Shown here: piece after piece, positions 30,448-38,720 of the stretch
Numbering within the stretch: the first letter of the stretch is position 1
Layout: each line of letters opens with the position of its first letter
Assembly: GCF_002897295.1 (NCBI RefSeq)
Contig: NZ_BEXF01000019.1
Location: forward strand, 1-64,000
Reading direction: 5' to 3'
Source: Brevibacillus reuszeri
GTDB lineage: Bacteria; Bacillota; Bacilli; Brevibacillales; Brevibacillaceae
DNA: 64,000 nucleotides
The notes under the pieces: model-generated
Databases searched by the model: none
What the model was told of the DNA's origin: nothing
What the model saw: the letters and a program-made list of their open reading frames with translations, nothing else
Program-made: the position numbers and the translations under genes

Positions 30448-32079
30448 GTGAAAAGGTTCAAAAAGCTATCATTCTGTGCTGTGCTACTGACCAGTCTGGC
30501 ATTTGCTGGCTGTGGTACACCGCAGGCGGGCACGAATGAAGGAGGGTCTACTGCCGAGCAGAAACAAGCAGCATCCAGCCCGCAAACCATGCAGGTGAAC
30601 CTGAATACAGGTGAGCCGAACACGATCGACCCTGGACTGGCAGAAGATATCCCTTCGATGTCTGTTGCCCGGGCAGCATTTGATGGCCTCCTTCGCCTGA
30701 ATGAAAAGGGCGAGCTGAAAGAGGCGGTCGCTGAAAAGTACGAGGTATCAGAGGATGGGCTCACGTACACGTTCCATTTGCGAGATTCCAAATGGTCCAA
30801 CGGGGATGCGGTAACCGCTCATGACTTTGAATACGCGTGGAAACGTGTTCTCGATCCTGTAACCGCTTCCGGCTATGCGTACCAGCTGTACTATTTGAAA
30901 AATGGAGAAGCCTTCAACTCCAAGAAAGCAAAAGCAGAGGATGTTGGTGTAAAGGCAACGGACGACAAGACGCTCGTTGTGACCCTGGAGAACCCGGCGC
31001 CGTTCTTCCCGGAGCTGGTCGCATCTGTCACCTACTTCCCTGTGAATCAAAAGGTTGTAGAAGCAGGAAAAGAGTGGGCATCCAAACCAGAAACCTACAT
31101 CGGAAACGGTCCGTTTGTGTTGAAAAAATGGGAGCATAAATCGGTCATCGAATTCGAGAAGAACGATTCCTATTGGGACAAAGCTAAAGTCAAATTGTCC
31201 AAGCTCACTGTAAACATGATTGAGGATGCCAACACAGAGCTGTCCATGTTTGAAAAAGGCGACCTGGATTGGGCAGGCTCCCCGCTTGGCGATTTGCCAC
31301 TCGATGCGCTCGATGCTCTGAAGGATTCGGGTAAAATGCAATCGCAGGCGACTGCAGGGACGTATTGGTACATCTTCAACACGACCAAGAAGCCTTTTGA
31401 CAACAAAAAAATTCGTCAGGCGTTTGCGACAGCCGTAAACCGCAAAGAAATCTCGGATAACGTCGTACCGTTCAAGAGTACGCCAGCGACGGGAATCCTG
31501 CCGCCAACTATGGCACTCACTCCAGATGGCTACATCAAGGATGGCGATGTAGAGACAGCGAAAAAGCTGCTTGCCGAAGGAATGAAGGAAGCTGGTCTGA
31601 CCGAGCTGCCAGAGCTGACGATCGCGTACAATACGACGGAAGTAAACCAGCGCATTGCCACTGTTATCCAGGATCAATGGAGAAAAGCGTTTGGAATCGA
31701 AGTGAAGCTGGTTAATAAAGAAAACAAGGTACACCGGGAACAGATGAAGGAAGGCAACTTCACGATTGGACGTGCGAGCTGGATTGGCGATTTCAACGAT
31801 CCGATCAACTTCCTGGAAGTGTTCAAGGGTGGCCTGAATACATCGAAATGGGAGAACAAGGAGTTTCTTGACCTGCTTGCACAGTCTGCCAAAGAAGGCG
31901 ACGTAGTCAAGCGCAAAGAAATCTTGAAAAAAGCAGATGCCATCGTCATGGACGAAATGCCGGCAATGCCGATCTACTATTTCACGTATGCATGGGTGAA
32001 ACAGGACAGCGTTAAGGATGTAGTAGTAGACGCCCTCGGATTCATTGACTTCAAATACGCGTCCAACGAAAAGAAATAA
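30448..32079 (+). CDS. Oligopeptide ABC transporter substrate-binding lipoprotein (OppA type)
   Basis: The 543-residue SBP_bac_5 protein has a lipoprotein signal (SFCAVLLTSLAFAGCG, Cys about 20), the domain opening LNTGEPNTIDPGLAED, and family motifs VSEDGLTYTFHLRDSKWSNG, FEYAWKRVLDP and IGNGPFVLKKWEH. It would capture peptides outside the cell. The start is the GTG at 30448, 6 nt after GACGGGGG; earlier codons (from 30340) are not supported. No permease genes adjoin it, so it probably shares a transporter encoded elsewhere. It is followed after 24 bp by a glutamine-amidotransferase-like hydrolase. Confidence 0.9.
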   Translation: MKRFKKLSFCAVLLTSLAFAGCGTPQAGTNEGGSTAEQKQAASSPQTMQVNLNTGEPNTIDPGLAEDIPSMSVARAAFDGLLRLNEKGELKEAVAEKYEVSEDGLTYTFHLRDSKWSNGDAVTAHDFEYAWKRVLDPVTASGYAYQLYYLKNGEAFNSKKAKAEDVGVKATDDKTLVVTLENPAPFFPELVASVTYFPVNQKVVEAGKEWASKPETYIGNGPFVLKKWEHKSVIEFEKNDSYWDKAKVKLSKLTVNMIEDANTELSMFEKGDLDWAGSPLGDLPLDALDALKDSGKMQSQATAGTYWYIFNTTKKPFDNKKIRQAFATAVNRKEISDNVVPFKSTPATGILPPTMALTPDGYIKDGDVETAKKLLAEGMKEAGLTELPELTIAYNTTEVNQRIATVIQDQWRKAFGIEVKLVNKENKVHREQMKEGNFTIGRASWIGDFNDPINFLEVFKGGLNTSKWENKEFLDLLAQSAKEGDVVKRKEILKKADAIVMDEMPAMPIYYFTYAWVKQDSVKDVVVDALGFIDFKYASNEKK

Positions 32080-32103
32080 AGAATGGATGAGGGAGTGACT
32101 TGT

Positions 32104-32838
32104 GTGCGTCCGATTATTGGGGTAGCGTGTACGAAAATGTTTTTCCCAGGTAACAATCTGGACCAGTTCTTTTATGTTGGTTCCGGCTATGTGGATGGAA
32201 TTGCCCGCGCTGGCGGTATTCCACTCATCCTGCCGCTTCTCACGATACAAGAGGCACCATTTCGCCAGATGATCGAATCACTGGATGGTTTGATTTTGAC
32301 GGGTGGAGACGATCCGGCACCACACTTGTACGGCGAGGAGCCGCTGCAGGGCTTGGGAGAGATTGAATATGAGCGCGACCAGGCAGAGCTTGAGGTGATC
32401 AAGCTGGCGATGGAGCTGAAAAAGCCAATGTTAGGCATTTGTCGTGGGATGCAAATCATGAACGTTGCTTGTGGCGGCACGCTCGTTCAGGATATACCGA
32501 GACAGGTTCCAGGCGCTTTGCAGCACGCGCAAAGAGGTTCACGCCAGTACGGGGCACACAAGGTAGTGCTGCAGCCAGGCTTTGTATCTGATGCACTGGG
32601 CAAGACCGAAGTGCTGGTCAATACCTCTCATCATCAATCGGTAAAGGATGTAGCACCAAGCTTTAAAATGACTGGATGCGCGGCTGACGGTGTGATTGAG
32701 GCGATTGAGAGCCTCGACGGGCTACACGTAGGGTTGCAATGGCATCCGGAGCGCATGTGGGCGCATGACAGTGATATGCTAAAGATCGCGGAGGCGTTTA
32801 TTGCCCGTGTCAAACAGCAGAAGCTGCAGGCGACCTAG
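32104..32838 (+). CDS. Class I glutamine amidotransferase-like hydrolase (peptidase C26)
   Basis: The 244-residue protein has the nucleophile elbow GICRGMQIMN (Cys about 112), the His/Glu pair in LQWHPERM (about 216) and the GGDDPAP segment characteristic of gamma-glutamyl-gamma-aminobutyrate hydrolase (PuuD) and gamma-Glu peptide hydrolases. The start GTG at 32104 follows GAGGGAG by 8 nt; the ATG at 32083 has no site. Placed just behind an oligopeptide-binding protein, it may hydrolyse imported gamma-glutamyl peptides, which is inference from position. Confidence 0.85.
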   Translation: MRPIIGVACTKMFFPGNNLDQFFYVGSGYVDGIARAGGIPLILPLLTIQEAPFRQMIESLDGLILTGGDDPAPHLYGEEPLQGLGEIEYERDQAELEVIKLAMELKKPMLGICRGMQIMNVACGGTLVQDIPRQVPGALQHAQRGSRQYGAHKVVLQPGFVSDALGKTEVLVNTSHHQSVKDVAPSFKMTGCAADGVIEAIESLDGLHVGLQWHPERMWAHDSDMLKIAEAFIARVKQQKLQAT

Positions 32839-32871
32839 GAGCGATTAGGAAACCAAAAAACATTTCAAGAA

Positions 32872-32903
32872 GAACCGTTCTGTCAAAGGCAGGACGGTTT
32901 TTT
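32872..32903 (+). terminator. Terminator after the C26 hydrolase gene
   Basis: AACCGTTCTGTC-AAAG-GCAGGACGGTT followed by TTTTTC. Confidence 0.75.
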
Positions 32904-32970
32904 CATCTTCTCTGTAACTGTCTGAGTTTTCGCGCTGGTTCATGTATACTGGGAGAAAGAGGTGAGTGAT

Positions 32971-33411
32971 ATGTTAAAAGTGGGAACAGATGCCCCGGTA
33001 TTTGCGGCAACGAGTACAAAAGGCCCTGTAGACCTCAAAGACTATCTGGGCGAGCAAAATATCGTCCTCATTTTTTATCCGGGTGATGACACGCCTGTAT
33101 GCACGAAGCAGCTCTGTGCCGTGCAGGACAACTACGCTTCAATTGAACAGACTGACACAGTCGTATTCGGGGTAAACCCGGGAGAGCTAGACAAGAAGCA
33201 ATCTTTTGCAGAGAGGTTTGGCTATCGCTTTCCATTGATCGTTGATGCTGACGAGTCCATTCGATCCGCATACGGAGTAGGCAAAATTCTCGGTCTGTTC
33301 TTCCAACAACGCATCGTCTACATCATAGGCAAGGACAGGAAAATCATGTATGCGAAAAAAGGAAATCCTCCGGTTTCGGAGCTGCTTTCGGTGATCGCTA
33401 CGCGCTCTTAA
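32971..33411 (+). CDS. Peroxiredoxin (AhpC/Bcp type)
   Basis: The 146-residue protein has the peroxidatic site DDTPVCTKQLCAVQDN (about 42-57), with a second Cys five residues on, the alpha-2 type resolving arrangement of Bcp/PrxQ proteins. The expected P-x-x-x-T/S-x-x-C is present as YPGDDTPVC. It reduces hydroperoxides with thioredoxin. The ATG at 32971 follows GAGGTGAGTGAT. Probably co-transcribed with dinB after 95 bp, since no terminator is evident. Confidence 0.85.
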   Translation: MLKVGTDAPVFAATSTKGPVDLKDYLGEQNIVLIFYPGDDTPVCTKQLCAVQDNYASIEQTDTVVFGVNPGELDKKQSFAERFGYRFPLIVDADESIRSAYGVGKILGLFFQQRIVYIIGKDRKIMYAKKGNPPVSELLSVIATRS

Positions 33412-33507
33412 AGAAAAAGGGCGGTTCGTATGGGGATTCGTTACTTGCAACAAAGACGAAAAACGGGGATAATACAAATGAGAATGTATGTTTGGTGGTT
33501 ATCCGAC

Positions 33508-34560
33508 ATGAGAAAAATCCTTCATATGGATATTGACGCTTTTTTCGCGAGTGTGGAGCAGCTGGACCGACCGGAATTGCGTGGGAAACCGATCATCGTT
33601 GGGGGTACAGGCAATCGTGGAGTCGTATCGACCTGTAGCTACGAAGCACGTAAATTCGGCGTTCGCTCTGCTATGCCCATCGCTATGGCTCGAAAGAAAT
33701 GCCCGCAAGGTGTTTATTTGCCTGTGCGGTACAGTCGCTATATAGAAAAGTCTGCGGAAGTTAGAGAAATTTTTTCGACCTACGCGGAACGTTATCAGAC
33801 GGTCGGATTGGACGAGGCGTATTTGGACGTCTCGCACTATGACAATGCCGTCCCTGTCGCTCGCGAAATAAAACGGCGTGTCAAACGGGAAACGGGGCTG
33901 ACCTGTAGTATTGGACTTTCGTATAATATGTCATTAGCCAAAATTGCCAGCGATCTGAAAAAGCCGGATGCCTTTGTGATTATTCGCCCAGAGCAAGCGC
34001 TGGAGGTACTGAGGACGCTCCCGATTGGCACATTGCATGGTGTTGGGAAGAAGTCGCAGGAATTGCTCGCCAAAAAAGGAATTGAGACGGTCGAGGACTT
34101 TTGGCAGCTTTCTTTGGATGAGGCAGTCAGCTTGTTTGGCAAATTCGGAAAGTCGCTCTATCATCGTGCCAGAGGGGAAGACAGCAGGGAGATTGAAATG
34201 GATCGTACGCCCAAATCGACGAGTCGTGAAACGACCCTCCCGTTTGATTTGTATGATCGGGAATCGATAGAGCCGATTGCCACAAACCTGCTCCGTGAGG
34301 TTGAGGAGGACATCCGCCAGGAAGGGGTAGAGCCTCAGACGATCACGCTAAAAATCAAGTACGCAGATTTCACCCAGCGCACCAAGCAGCACAAAGCTAT
34401 GGCAGGTGCCAATTGGAAGGATTTGCTGGATGATCTGCTCGATGCGTTTGACTATTCCGCAGGTGTGAGGCTGGTTGGTGTCGGTTTTTCCAATTTTGCT
34501 GATCAACAGGTAGAGCGCTATGAGCAGCTCACGATGTTTTCCTGGAAGCTGGGGCAGTAG
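33508..34560 (+). CDS. dinB: DNA polymerase IV (DinB, Y-family)
   Basis: The 350-residue translesion polymerase shows the Y-family metal site MDIDAFFASVEQ (about 8-19) and GLDEAYLDVS (about 100), the helix-hairpin-helix thumb (LPIGTLHGVGKKSQELL), and the little-finger domain with TTLPFDL and TQRTKQHKAM. No beta-clamp-binding QLxLF is exact, but the end QLTMFSWKL fits that motif. I selected the ATG at 33508 (RKILHMDID), with GGTGG 9 nt upstream; upstream codons belong to a weak open frame. Confidence 0.9.
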   Translation: MRKILHMDIDAFFASVEQLDRPELRGKPIIVGGTGNRGVVSTCSYEARKFGVRSAMPIAMARKKCPQGVYLPVRYSRYIEKSAEVREIFSTYAERYQTVGLDEAYLDVSHYDNAVPVAREIKRRVKRETGLTCSIGLSYNMSLAKIASDLKKPDAFVIIRPEQALEVLRTLPIGTLHGVGKKSQELLAKKGIETVEDFWQLSLDEAVSLFGKFGKSLYHRARGEDSREIEMDRTPKSTSRETTLPFDLYDRESIEPIATNLLREVEEDIRQEGVEPQTITLKIKYADFTQRTKQHKAMAGANWKDLLDDLLDAFDYSAGVRLVGVGFSNFADQQVERYEQLTMFSWKLGQ

Positions 34561-34571
34561 GAGGGAGAGCG

Positions 34572-34763
34572 GTGGAGGAAGCAAATGCATTTCATTGCTG
34601 TGCGACCTGTATTCATTTTCGCGTCGAAAAAGGCGCAAGTGGGGTCAGCTATCGATGTTCACGTCTCACTTATGAAACACGTCCAGATTACCGTTTTGAG
34701 TGCTGGACTCCGACGGAGCGAGTCCGGCGATTGATGGAAGCGAGACAGAAACCAGCAGAATAA
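34572..34763 (+). CDS. Small cysteine-rich protein, possibly zinc-binding
   Basis: The 63-residue product begins GTG after GGAGGGAGA and has four or five cysteines arranged as FHCCATCIHF ... SYRCSRL ... FECWTP, which could form a zinc ribbon. It follows dinB by 11 bp and is likely in its operon. Short CxxC-rich proteins of this kind are conserved in Paenibacillaceae-like genomes, but no function is known to me. Confidence 0.6.
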   Translation: MEEANAFHCCATCIHFRVEKGASGVSYRCSRLTYETRPDYRFECWTPTERVRRLMEARQKPAE

Positions 34764-34959
34764 AAGGCTTGTCAATAAACAGCAGCACCCCCTTGCCGAC
34801 GAGCGCAAAGGGGTGCTGTTTTACATGCTCAGGCTCAAAGCCGGATTGTGCGAGCGAATAGGAATTATTCTCTACAAAAGACGTCTGATCCTCGTTGACA
34901 GCTAGCATGGCAATCTGCCGCCAGTTGTCTCTTGTGATCGGACGTAGATTCAACCTCAA
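34666..34959 (-). pseudogene. Truncated GNAT acetyltransferase (N-terminal stub)
   Basis: The TTG at 34959 overlaps the TGA stop of the MFS gene upstream (TTGA overlap), so it is translationally coupled. The first 46 residues read LRPITRDNWRQIAMLAVNED and QTSFVENNSYSLAQSGFEPE, the N-terminal pattern of PaiA/BltD-type polyamine acetyltransferases. After that the frame runs through a terminator hairpin (34783-34818) into unrelated sequence antisense to the small Cys-rich gene and stops at 34666. The acetyl-CoA-binding half is absent, so the gene was cut and the end was replaced by a terminator. Confidence 0.6.
34778..34822. terminator. Bidirectional terminator inside the GNAT stub
   Basis: CAGCACCCC-(18-nt loop)-GGGGTGCTG with T-runs on each side. 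It ends the dinB operon on the plus strand and lies within the truncated acetyltransferase frame on the minus strand. Confidence 0.75.
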
Positions 34960-36173
34960 AATTTCAGCTCGCTTTCTTTGCGCGTGATACGAACGGTTTT
35001 GCTTGCCCGCAATTGGACAAACAGCAGGATGCCAAAACCAAGCACAGCTGCTGCTACGACAGGAATGGCACTTGTGACTGGCAACAGATCCGTCAAAATT
35101 CCTCCAAGCAATGGACCTGCCACCATACCGACACCATGGAACATGTTAAAGAGCGAATAGGCGATACCATAAGCCCCGCTGCCGCCTTCGTCAATGATTC
35201 CACCTAATGTGGCAAGTGTTGGTGACAAAGTGAAGCCTACGCCTGCGCCAACAAGTGCCATGGCGATCGCTGCTTGCCAGAGCGACCCAGACCATACGAG
35301 GAAAGGCATGAAGATGGCTAGTGCAATAATGCCGGCAAACATCAGCTTGTACGGATTATAGCGGCTGGAGAGAGAGCCTGCTACTGGAGCTATCATCCCG
35401 TATGCCAGGGTCATCACAGCAAACAACAGGCCAATTGTGGTTGGTGTGCTGCCCATCTTCTCTGTAAAGAATACAGGGAGAGTCGGCTCCAGCAAGCAGA
35501 GGGATACTTCTGCCAGGAGCACGATTCCGGCAATAAAGACGACCTGTGGATTGCGGATAAAGCCACTCAGCTCCAGCTTTTCGCTGACAGTCCGATTTTT
35601 TTCTTCTTTTAAGAACAAGAAAACCAGAACGATGTTGAGCACCGTAAATGCCGCAGCGGCAAGGAAGGGCATCCGGTGGTCACTAATCTCAAACAACCAG
35701 CCGCCAATGGGAGCACCAAGCAGAGTGCCAGTAGAAATGGCAGTCAAAGCGGTACCCATGACAGCTCCGCGTTTTTGCGGCGGAAACAAGTCAGCAAGCA
35801 AGGCAAGGGCTGTCGGCCATGTAGCTGCTGCTGAGATCCCTTGTACGAAGCGTGCGGTAATCAAAAGCGTCATGGACTCTGAAAAAGCAAACAAAAATGT
35901 CGATGCAGCGAGTCCAAGCAAGCCGATCAGAAGCATAATGCGTCTGCCGAACCGGTCAGATATCGGACCAAAAATAGGAGTGGCGATAAGCATAGCAACC
36001 GCATAGCTGCTAAATAATACCCCCATCATGGTCGAAGAAGGCTGCAGCGTTTCCGTAAAATAAGGAACAATCGGAATCAACAAGCTGTACAGCAGCATGT
36101 CGATAAACAGAATCAGAATGACGAACAGAAGACCTGTTTGCTGTTGCTTTGTCATTTGTGTAAAGAAAGACAT
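34956..36173 (-). CDS. MFS efflux transporter (12-TM, drug:proton antiporter type)
   Basis: The 405-residue protein has twelve predicted helices and the MFS signatures: motif A GPISDRFGRRIMLLIG (about 62) and the antiporter motif C GALLGAPIGGW-like TGTLLGAPIGGWLF (about 140). Start is the ATG at 36173 after GAGGTG; a GTG at 36182 lies inside that site. A TetR gene on the same strand lies 71 bp upstream, and both promoter regions carry the same 16-bp motif, so TetR repression of this pump is likely. The substrate is unknown. Confidence 0.85.
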   Translation of the reverse strand: MSFFTQMTKQQQTGLLFVILILFIDMLLYSLLIPIVPYFTETLQPSSTMMGVLFSSYAVAMLIATPIFGPISDRFGRRIMLLIGLLGLAASTFLFAFSESMTLLITARFVQGISAAATWPTALALLADLFPPQKRGAVMGTALTAISTGTLLGAPIGGWLFEISDHRMPFLAAAAFTVLNIVLVFLFLKEEKNRTVSEKLELSGFIRNPQVVFIAGIVLLAEVSLCLLEPTLPVFFTEKMGSTPTTIGLLFAVMTLAYGMIAPVAGSLSSRYNPYKLMFAGIIALAIFMPFLVWSGSLWQAAIAMALVGAGVGFTLSPTLATLGGIIDEGGSGAYGIAYSLFNMFHGVGMVAGPLLGGILTDLLPVTSAIPVVAAAVLGFGILLFVQLRASKTVRITRKESELKF

Positions 36174-36194
36174 GGTGAACACCTCGTAACTATG

Positions 36195-36210
36195 AAAACT
36201 ATTTTTGTTT
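36195..36210. promoter_or_regulatory. Candidate TetR operator, MFS side
   Basis: AAAACTATTTTTGTTT lies 22 bp before the MFS start codon. Its reverse complement matches the motif at 36850-36865 (AAACAAAAGTAGTTTT) in 15 of 16 positions. The two copies flank the TetR gene. Confidence 0.5.
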
Positions 36211-36244
36211 TATTGGTTTTTGTAAAAAAAGGGGAATAAAAGGA

Positions 36245-36817
36245 TCACCTTTTATCCACTGGTACGAGCCCGAACAAAAGTACATCCACAATTGCGGAAA
36301 GGGCCTGTGACACGGTAATTTGGTTTTGCATGTAAAAACGTTGGTCAAGCGTCGAGTTTACGGCATCGATGATCAGCTTCATCAGGAGAGTGACGTTCAT
36401 ATTCACAATCTGACCTTCGCGAATTCCTTGCTCAATAAGCACACGCAGTGTTTGCCAATCGTCTGATAAAGACGAGTCTACCATGGCCCATTGCTCGGGA
36501 TAATAGCGCTTCATCTGTTCAAGTACACGTAAATCGTATAACTCGTAATGGGTAGGTAAAACCATCATGACCCCTTTGATCTTATCAATGAGAGAGAGAC
36601 TGTCGTCTTCAATGATTTGCTGTGCTTTTTCATCGCCTTCTGCAAATGTTTGTTCAATAATTGCTTCCAAAATTTCAACCTTGGATGAGAAGTGCTCATA
36701 TAGTGTGCGCTTGCTGATTCCGAGCCTGCGAGCCAGATCATCCATAGAAAATTTCATGCCCTTGTCTCTGATCTCTTCAATAAAACCTTTCATGATCCGG
36801 TCTTTTATGTCAATCAA
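36245..36817 (-). CDS. TetR-family transcriptional regulator
   Basis: The 190-residue protein has an N-terminal TetR helix-turn-helix (FSMDDLARRLGISKRTLYEHFSSK, split as MDDLARRLGISKRTLYEHF at about 25-45) and a helical ligand-binding region. The start is uncertain: the TTG at 36817 directly abuts GGGGG, while the ATG at 36793 has no ribosome-binding site. It is upstream of the MFS gene, with repeated operator-like motifs before both genes, so it probably controls its own expression and the pump in response to a ligand. Confidence 0.85.
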   Translation of the reverse strand: MIDIKDRIMKGFIEEIRDKGMKFSMDDLARRLGISKRTLYEHFSSKVEILEAIIEQTFAEGDEKAQQIIEDDSLSLIDKIKGVMMVLPTHYELYDLRVLEQMKRYYPEQWAMVDSSLSDDWQTLRVLIEQGIREGQIVNMNVTLLMKLIIDAVNSTLDQRFYMQNQITVSQALSAIVDVLLFGLVPVDKR

Positions 36818-36849
36818 CCCCCTGACAACTACTCGCGCGAAAACCGTTT

Positions 36850-36865
36850 AAACAAAAGTAGTTTT
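36850..36865. promoter_or_regulatory. Candidate TetR operator, tetR side
   Basis: AAACAAAAGTAGTTTT lies 33 bp before the TetR gene; it is the inverted counterpart of 36195-36210. Confidence 0.5.
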
Positions 36866-36927
36866 CTTAGTACCTCCATCTTACTCAAACAGTTTCCCGA
36901 ACGCAAGGGCCTTCTGTGCTTTTTCTT

Positions 36928-36957
36928 TTGCAACAGAGTGGTCGATTATGGTATAGT
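36928..36957 (+). promoter_or_regulatory. Promoter of the yqeG operon
   Basis: TTGCAA (36928-36933), an 18-bp spacer and TATAGT (36952-36957) preceded by TG (extended -10), 50 bp before the yqeG start. Confidence 0.6.
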
Positions 36958-37006
36958 AGGTGCCGAAATCGCGGTTGATTGCTTTACATCATTTGGAGGT
37001 GCCCCC

Positions 37007-37531
37007 GTGTTTTTAAAGAAGCTGATGCCCAGTCAGTTCGTGGAATCTATCCACCATATCGATATAGATCAATTGAAGCGAAATAAGGTACGGGCCGTCA
37101 TTACAGACCTGGACAATACCTTGGTTGAATGGGACAGGCCGCTTGCCACCCCCGAGGTAGAAAACTGGCTGAAACGCTTGCATGAAGCGGATATTCAGGT
37201 AACGGTAGTCTCTAACAACAACAAGGAACGTGTGGACCGTTTCTGTTCACCTCTCGATATCGGATTTATTTGCTCGGCTCGTAAGCCTACGAACCGGGCT
37301 TTCCTGCAAGCGGTGCGGCAGATGAATGTAACGATTGCCGAGACCGTTGTTATTGGCGATCAATTGTTTACTGATGTGCTGGGCGGAAACCGGCTTGGGT
37401 TCCATACCATCTTGGTAGTACCAGTAGCCCAAACGGACGGTTTTTGGACGCGTTTCAATCGACAGTTGGAGCGTGTGGCCCTTATTTGGATGGAGCGGAA
37501 AGGAATGGTTTCGTGGAGGAGAAAAGCATGA
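37007..37531 (+). CDS. yqeG: HAD-superfamily phosphatase YqeG
   Basis: The 174-residue protein has the HAD motifs AVITDLDNTLVEWD (catalytic Asp, about 34), VTVVSNNNK (about 68) and VIGDQLFTDVLGGNR (about 115), matching subfamily IIIA phosphatases such as B. subtilis YqeG in length. The substrate is not settled. The start is the GTG at 37007 behind GGAGGTG; the frame upstream reads through the promoter. Its stop overlaps the yqeH start (ATGA), and it opens the conserved operon that runs to the YqeM-like methyltransferase. Confidence 0.9.
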   Translation: MFLKKLMPSQFVESIHHIDIDQLKRNKVRAVITDLDNTLVEWDRPLATPEVENWLKRLHEADIQVTVVSNNNKERVDRFCSPLDIGFICSARKPTNRAFLQAVRQMNVTIAETVVIGDQLFTDVLGGNRLGFHTILVVPVAQTDGFWTRFNRQLERVALIWMERKGMVSWRRKA

Positions 37532-38649
37532 CAGAACAAACGTCTGGCTCCTGTGCCGGCTGTGGGATCATGATTCAGACGGAGGATGCGAAAATGCCCG
37601 GCTATGCCCCGGCGTCTGCACTCGGCAGAAAAGTCGTCATTTGCCAGCGCTGCTATCGCATCAAGCATTACAACGAAGTGGCCCCTGTAGGAATGGGTGA
37701 CGATGACTTCCTGCGCATTTTGGATGGGATCGGCTCTACCGAGTCATTAGTGGTCATGGTAGTCGATATTTTCGACTTTCAAGGCTCTTGGCTGCGTGGA
37801 TTGCCTCGATTTGTCGGTAAAAATCCGATTTTGCTCGTAGGCAACAAAGTAGACTTGCTTCCGCGCAACATCAATTTGAATCGTGTTCGCAACTGGATGC
37901 AGCACGAGGCAAAAGAACGCGGCTTGCGTCCAGAAGATGTGGTACTGATCAGTGCTGAAAAAGGTCAGAACATCGACGAGCTGCTGAACCGGATCGGCGA
38001 GCTGCGCAAAGGCCGCGATGTGTATATTGTTGGGGTCACGAATGTAGGCAAGTCGACTATGATTAATCGGATTTTGCATGATTATGGCTCTACCGATATG
38101 GAAATCACTACTTCACCGTTTCCAGGGACGACTCTCGACAAGATCGAGATCCCGCTGGAGGACGGTCGCTCCATTTTTGACACGCCTGGCATTATTAATC
38201 GTGATCAGATCGGACACATGGTTTCACCGGCAGACCTTCGTAAAATCACTCCGAGAAGTCGAATCAATTCCAAGGTATACCAGCTAGACGATGGTCAATC
38301 TCTCTTTTTGGGTGGGCTTGCACGAATTGATTTTGTTCGCGGTCCACGTCAGCCATTAGTTATTTATGTAGATAACGATCTATATATCCATCGTACGAAG
38401 CTGGAAAAAGCAGATGAAGTGCTGGCAAAGCATCATGGAACACTTCTTGTACCACCAACAGGCGAAGAAGGAGTCAAGGCATTGCCGCCATTCGTTAAGC
38501 ATTCCTTCAAAATTAAACCAACCGAGACGACAACCGATATTGTTATTTCCGGCTTGGGTTGGGTCAGTCTCCAAGGAAAGCATGAAGCGAGCATCGTAGT
38601 TCATGCGCCTAAAGGTGTAAGTGTAGGGATGCGCAAAGGCTTGATCTAG
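37528..38649 (+). CDS. yqeH: Ribosome biogenesis GTPase YqeH (circularly permuted)
   Basis: The 373-residue protein has an N-terminal zinc finger (CAGCGIMIQ ... CQRCYRIKHYN) and GTPase motifs in permuted order: G4 NKVDLLP (about 111), G5 SAEKG, then G1 GVTNVGKST (about 172) and G3 DTPGI. This order is characteristic of YqeH, required for 30S subunit assembly. The ATG at 37528 overlaps the yqeG stop and has GAGGAGA upstream. Confidence 0.95.
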   Translation: MTEQTSGSCAGCGIMIQTEDAKMPGYAPASALGRKVVICQRCYRIKHYNEVAPVGMGDDDFLRILDGIGSTESLVVMVVDIFDFQGSWLRGLPRFVGKNPILLVGNKVDLLPRNINLNRVRNWMQHEAKERGLRPEDVVLISAEKGQNIDELLNRIGELRKGRDVYIVGVTNVGKSTMINRILHDYGSTDMEITTSPFPGTTLDKIEIPLEDGRSIFDTPGIINRDQIGHMVSPADLRKITPRSRINSKVYQLDDGQSLFLGGLARIDFVRGPRQPLVIYVDNDLYIHRTKLEKADEVLAKHHGTLLVPPTGEEGVKALPPFVKHSFKIKPTETTTDIVISGLGWVSLQGKHEASIVVHAPKGVSVGMRKGLI

Positions 38650-38720
38650 TCACTGTTTGAAATAGGAGCATCTTTTTTCCGTGATATACGCTAGAGAGAC
38701 ATAACGGGGAGGATATCTTC

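Noticed and set aside
30748..32250. A 500-codon minus-strand open frame opposite the OppA gene
   Set aside because: It spans the antisense of the OppA gene and part of the C26 hydrolase; no start signal or domain.
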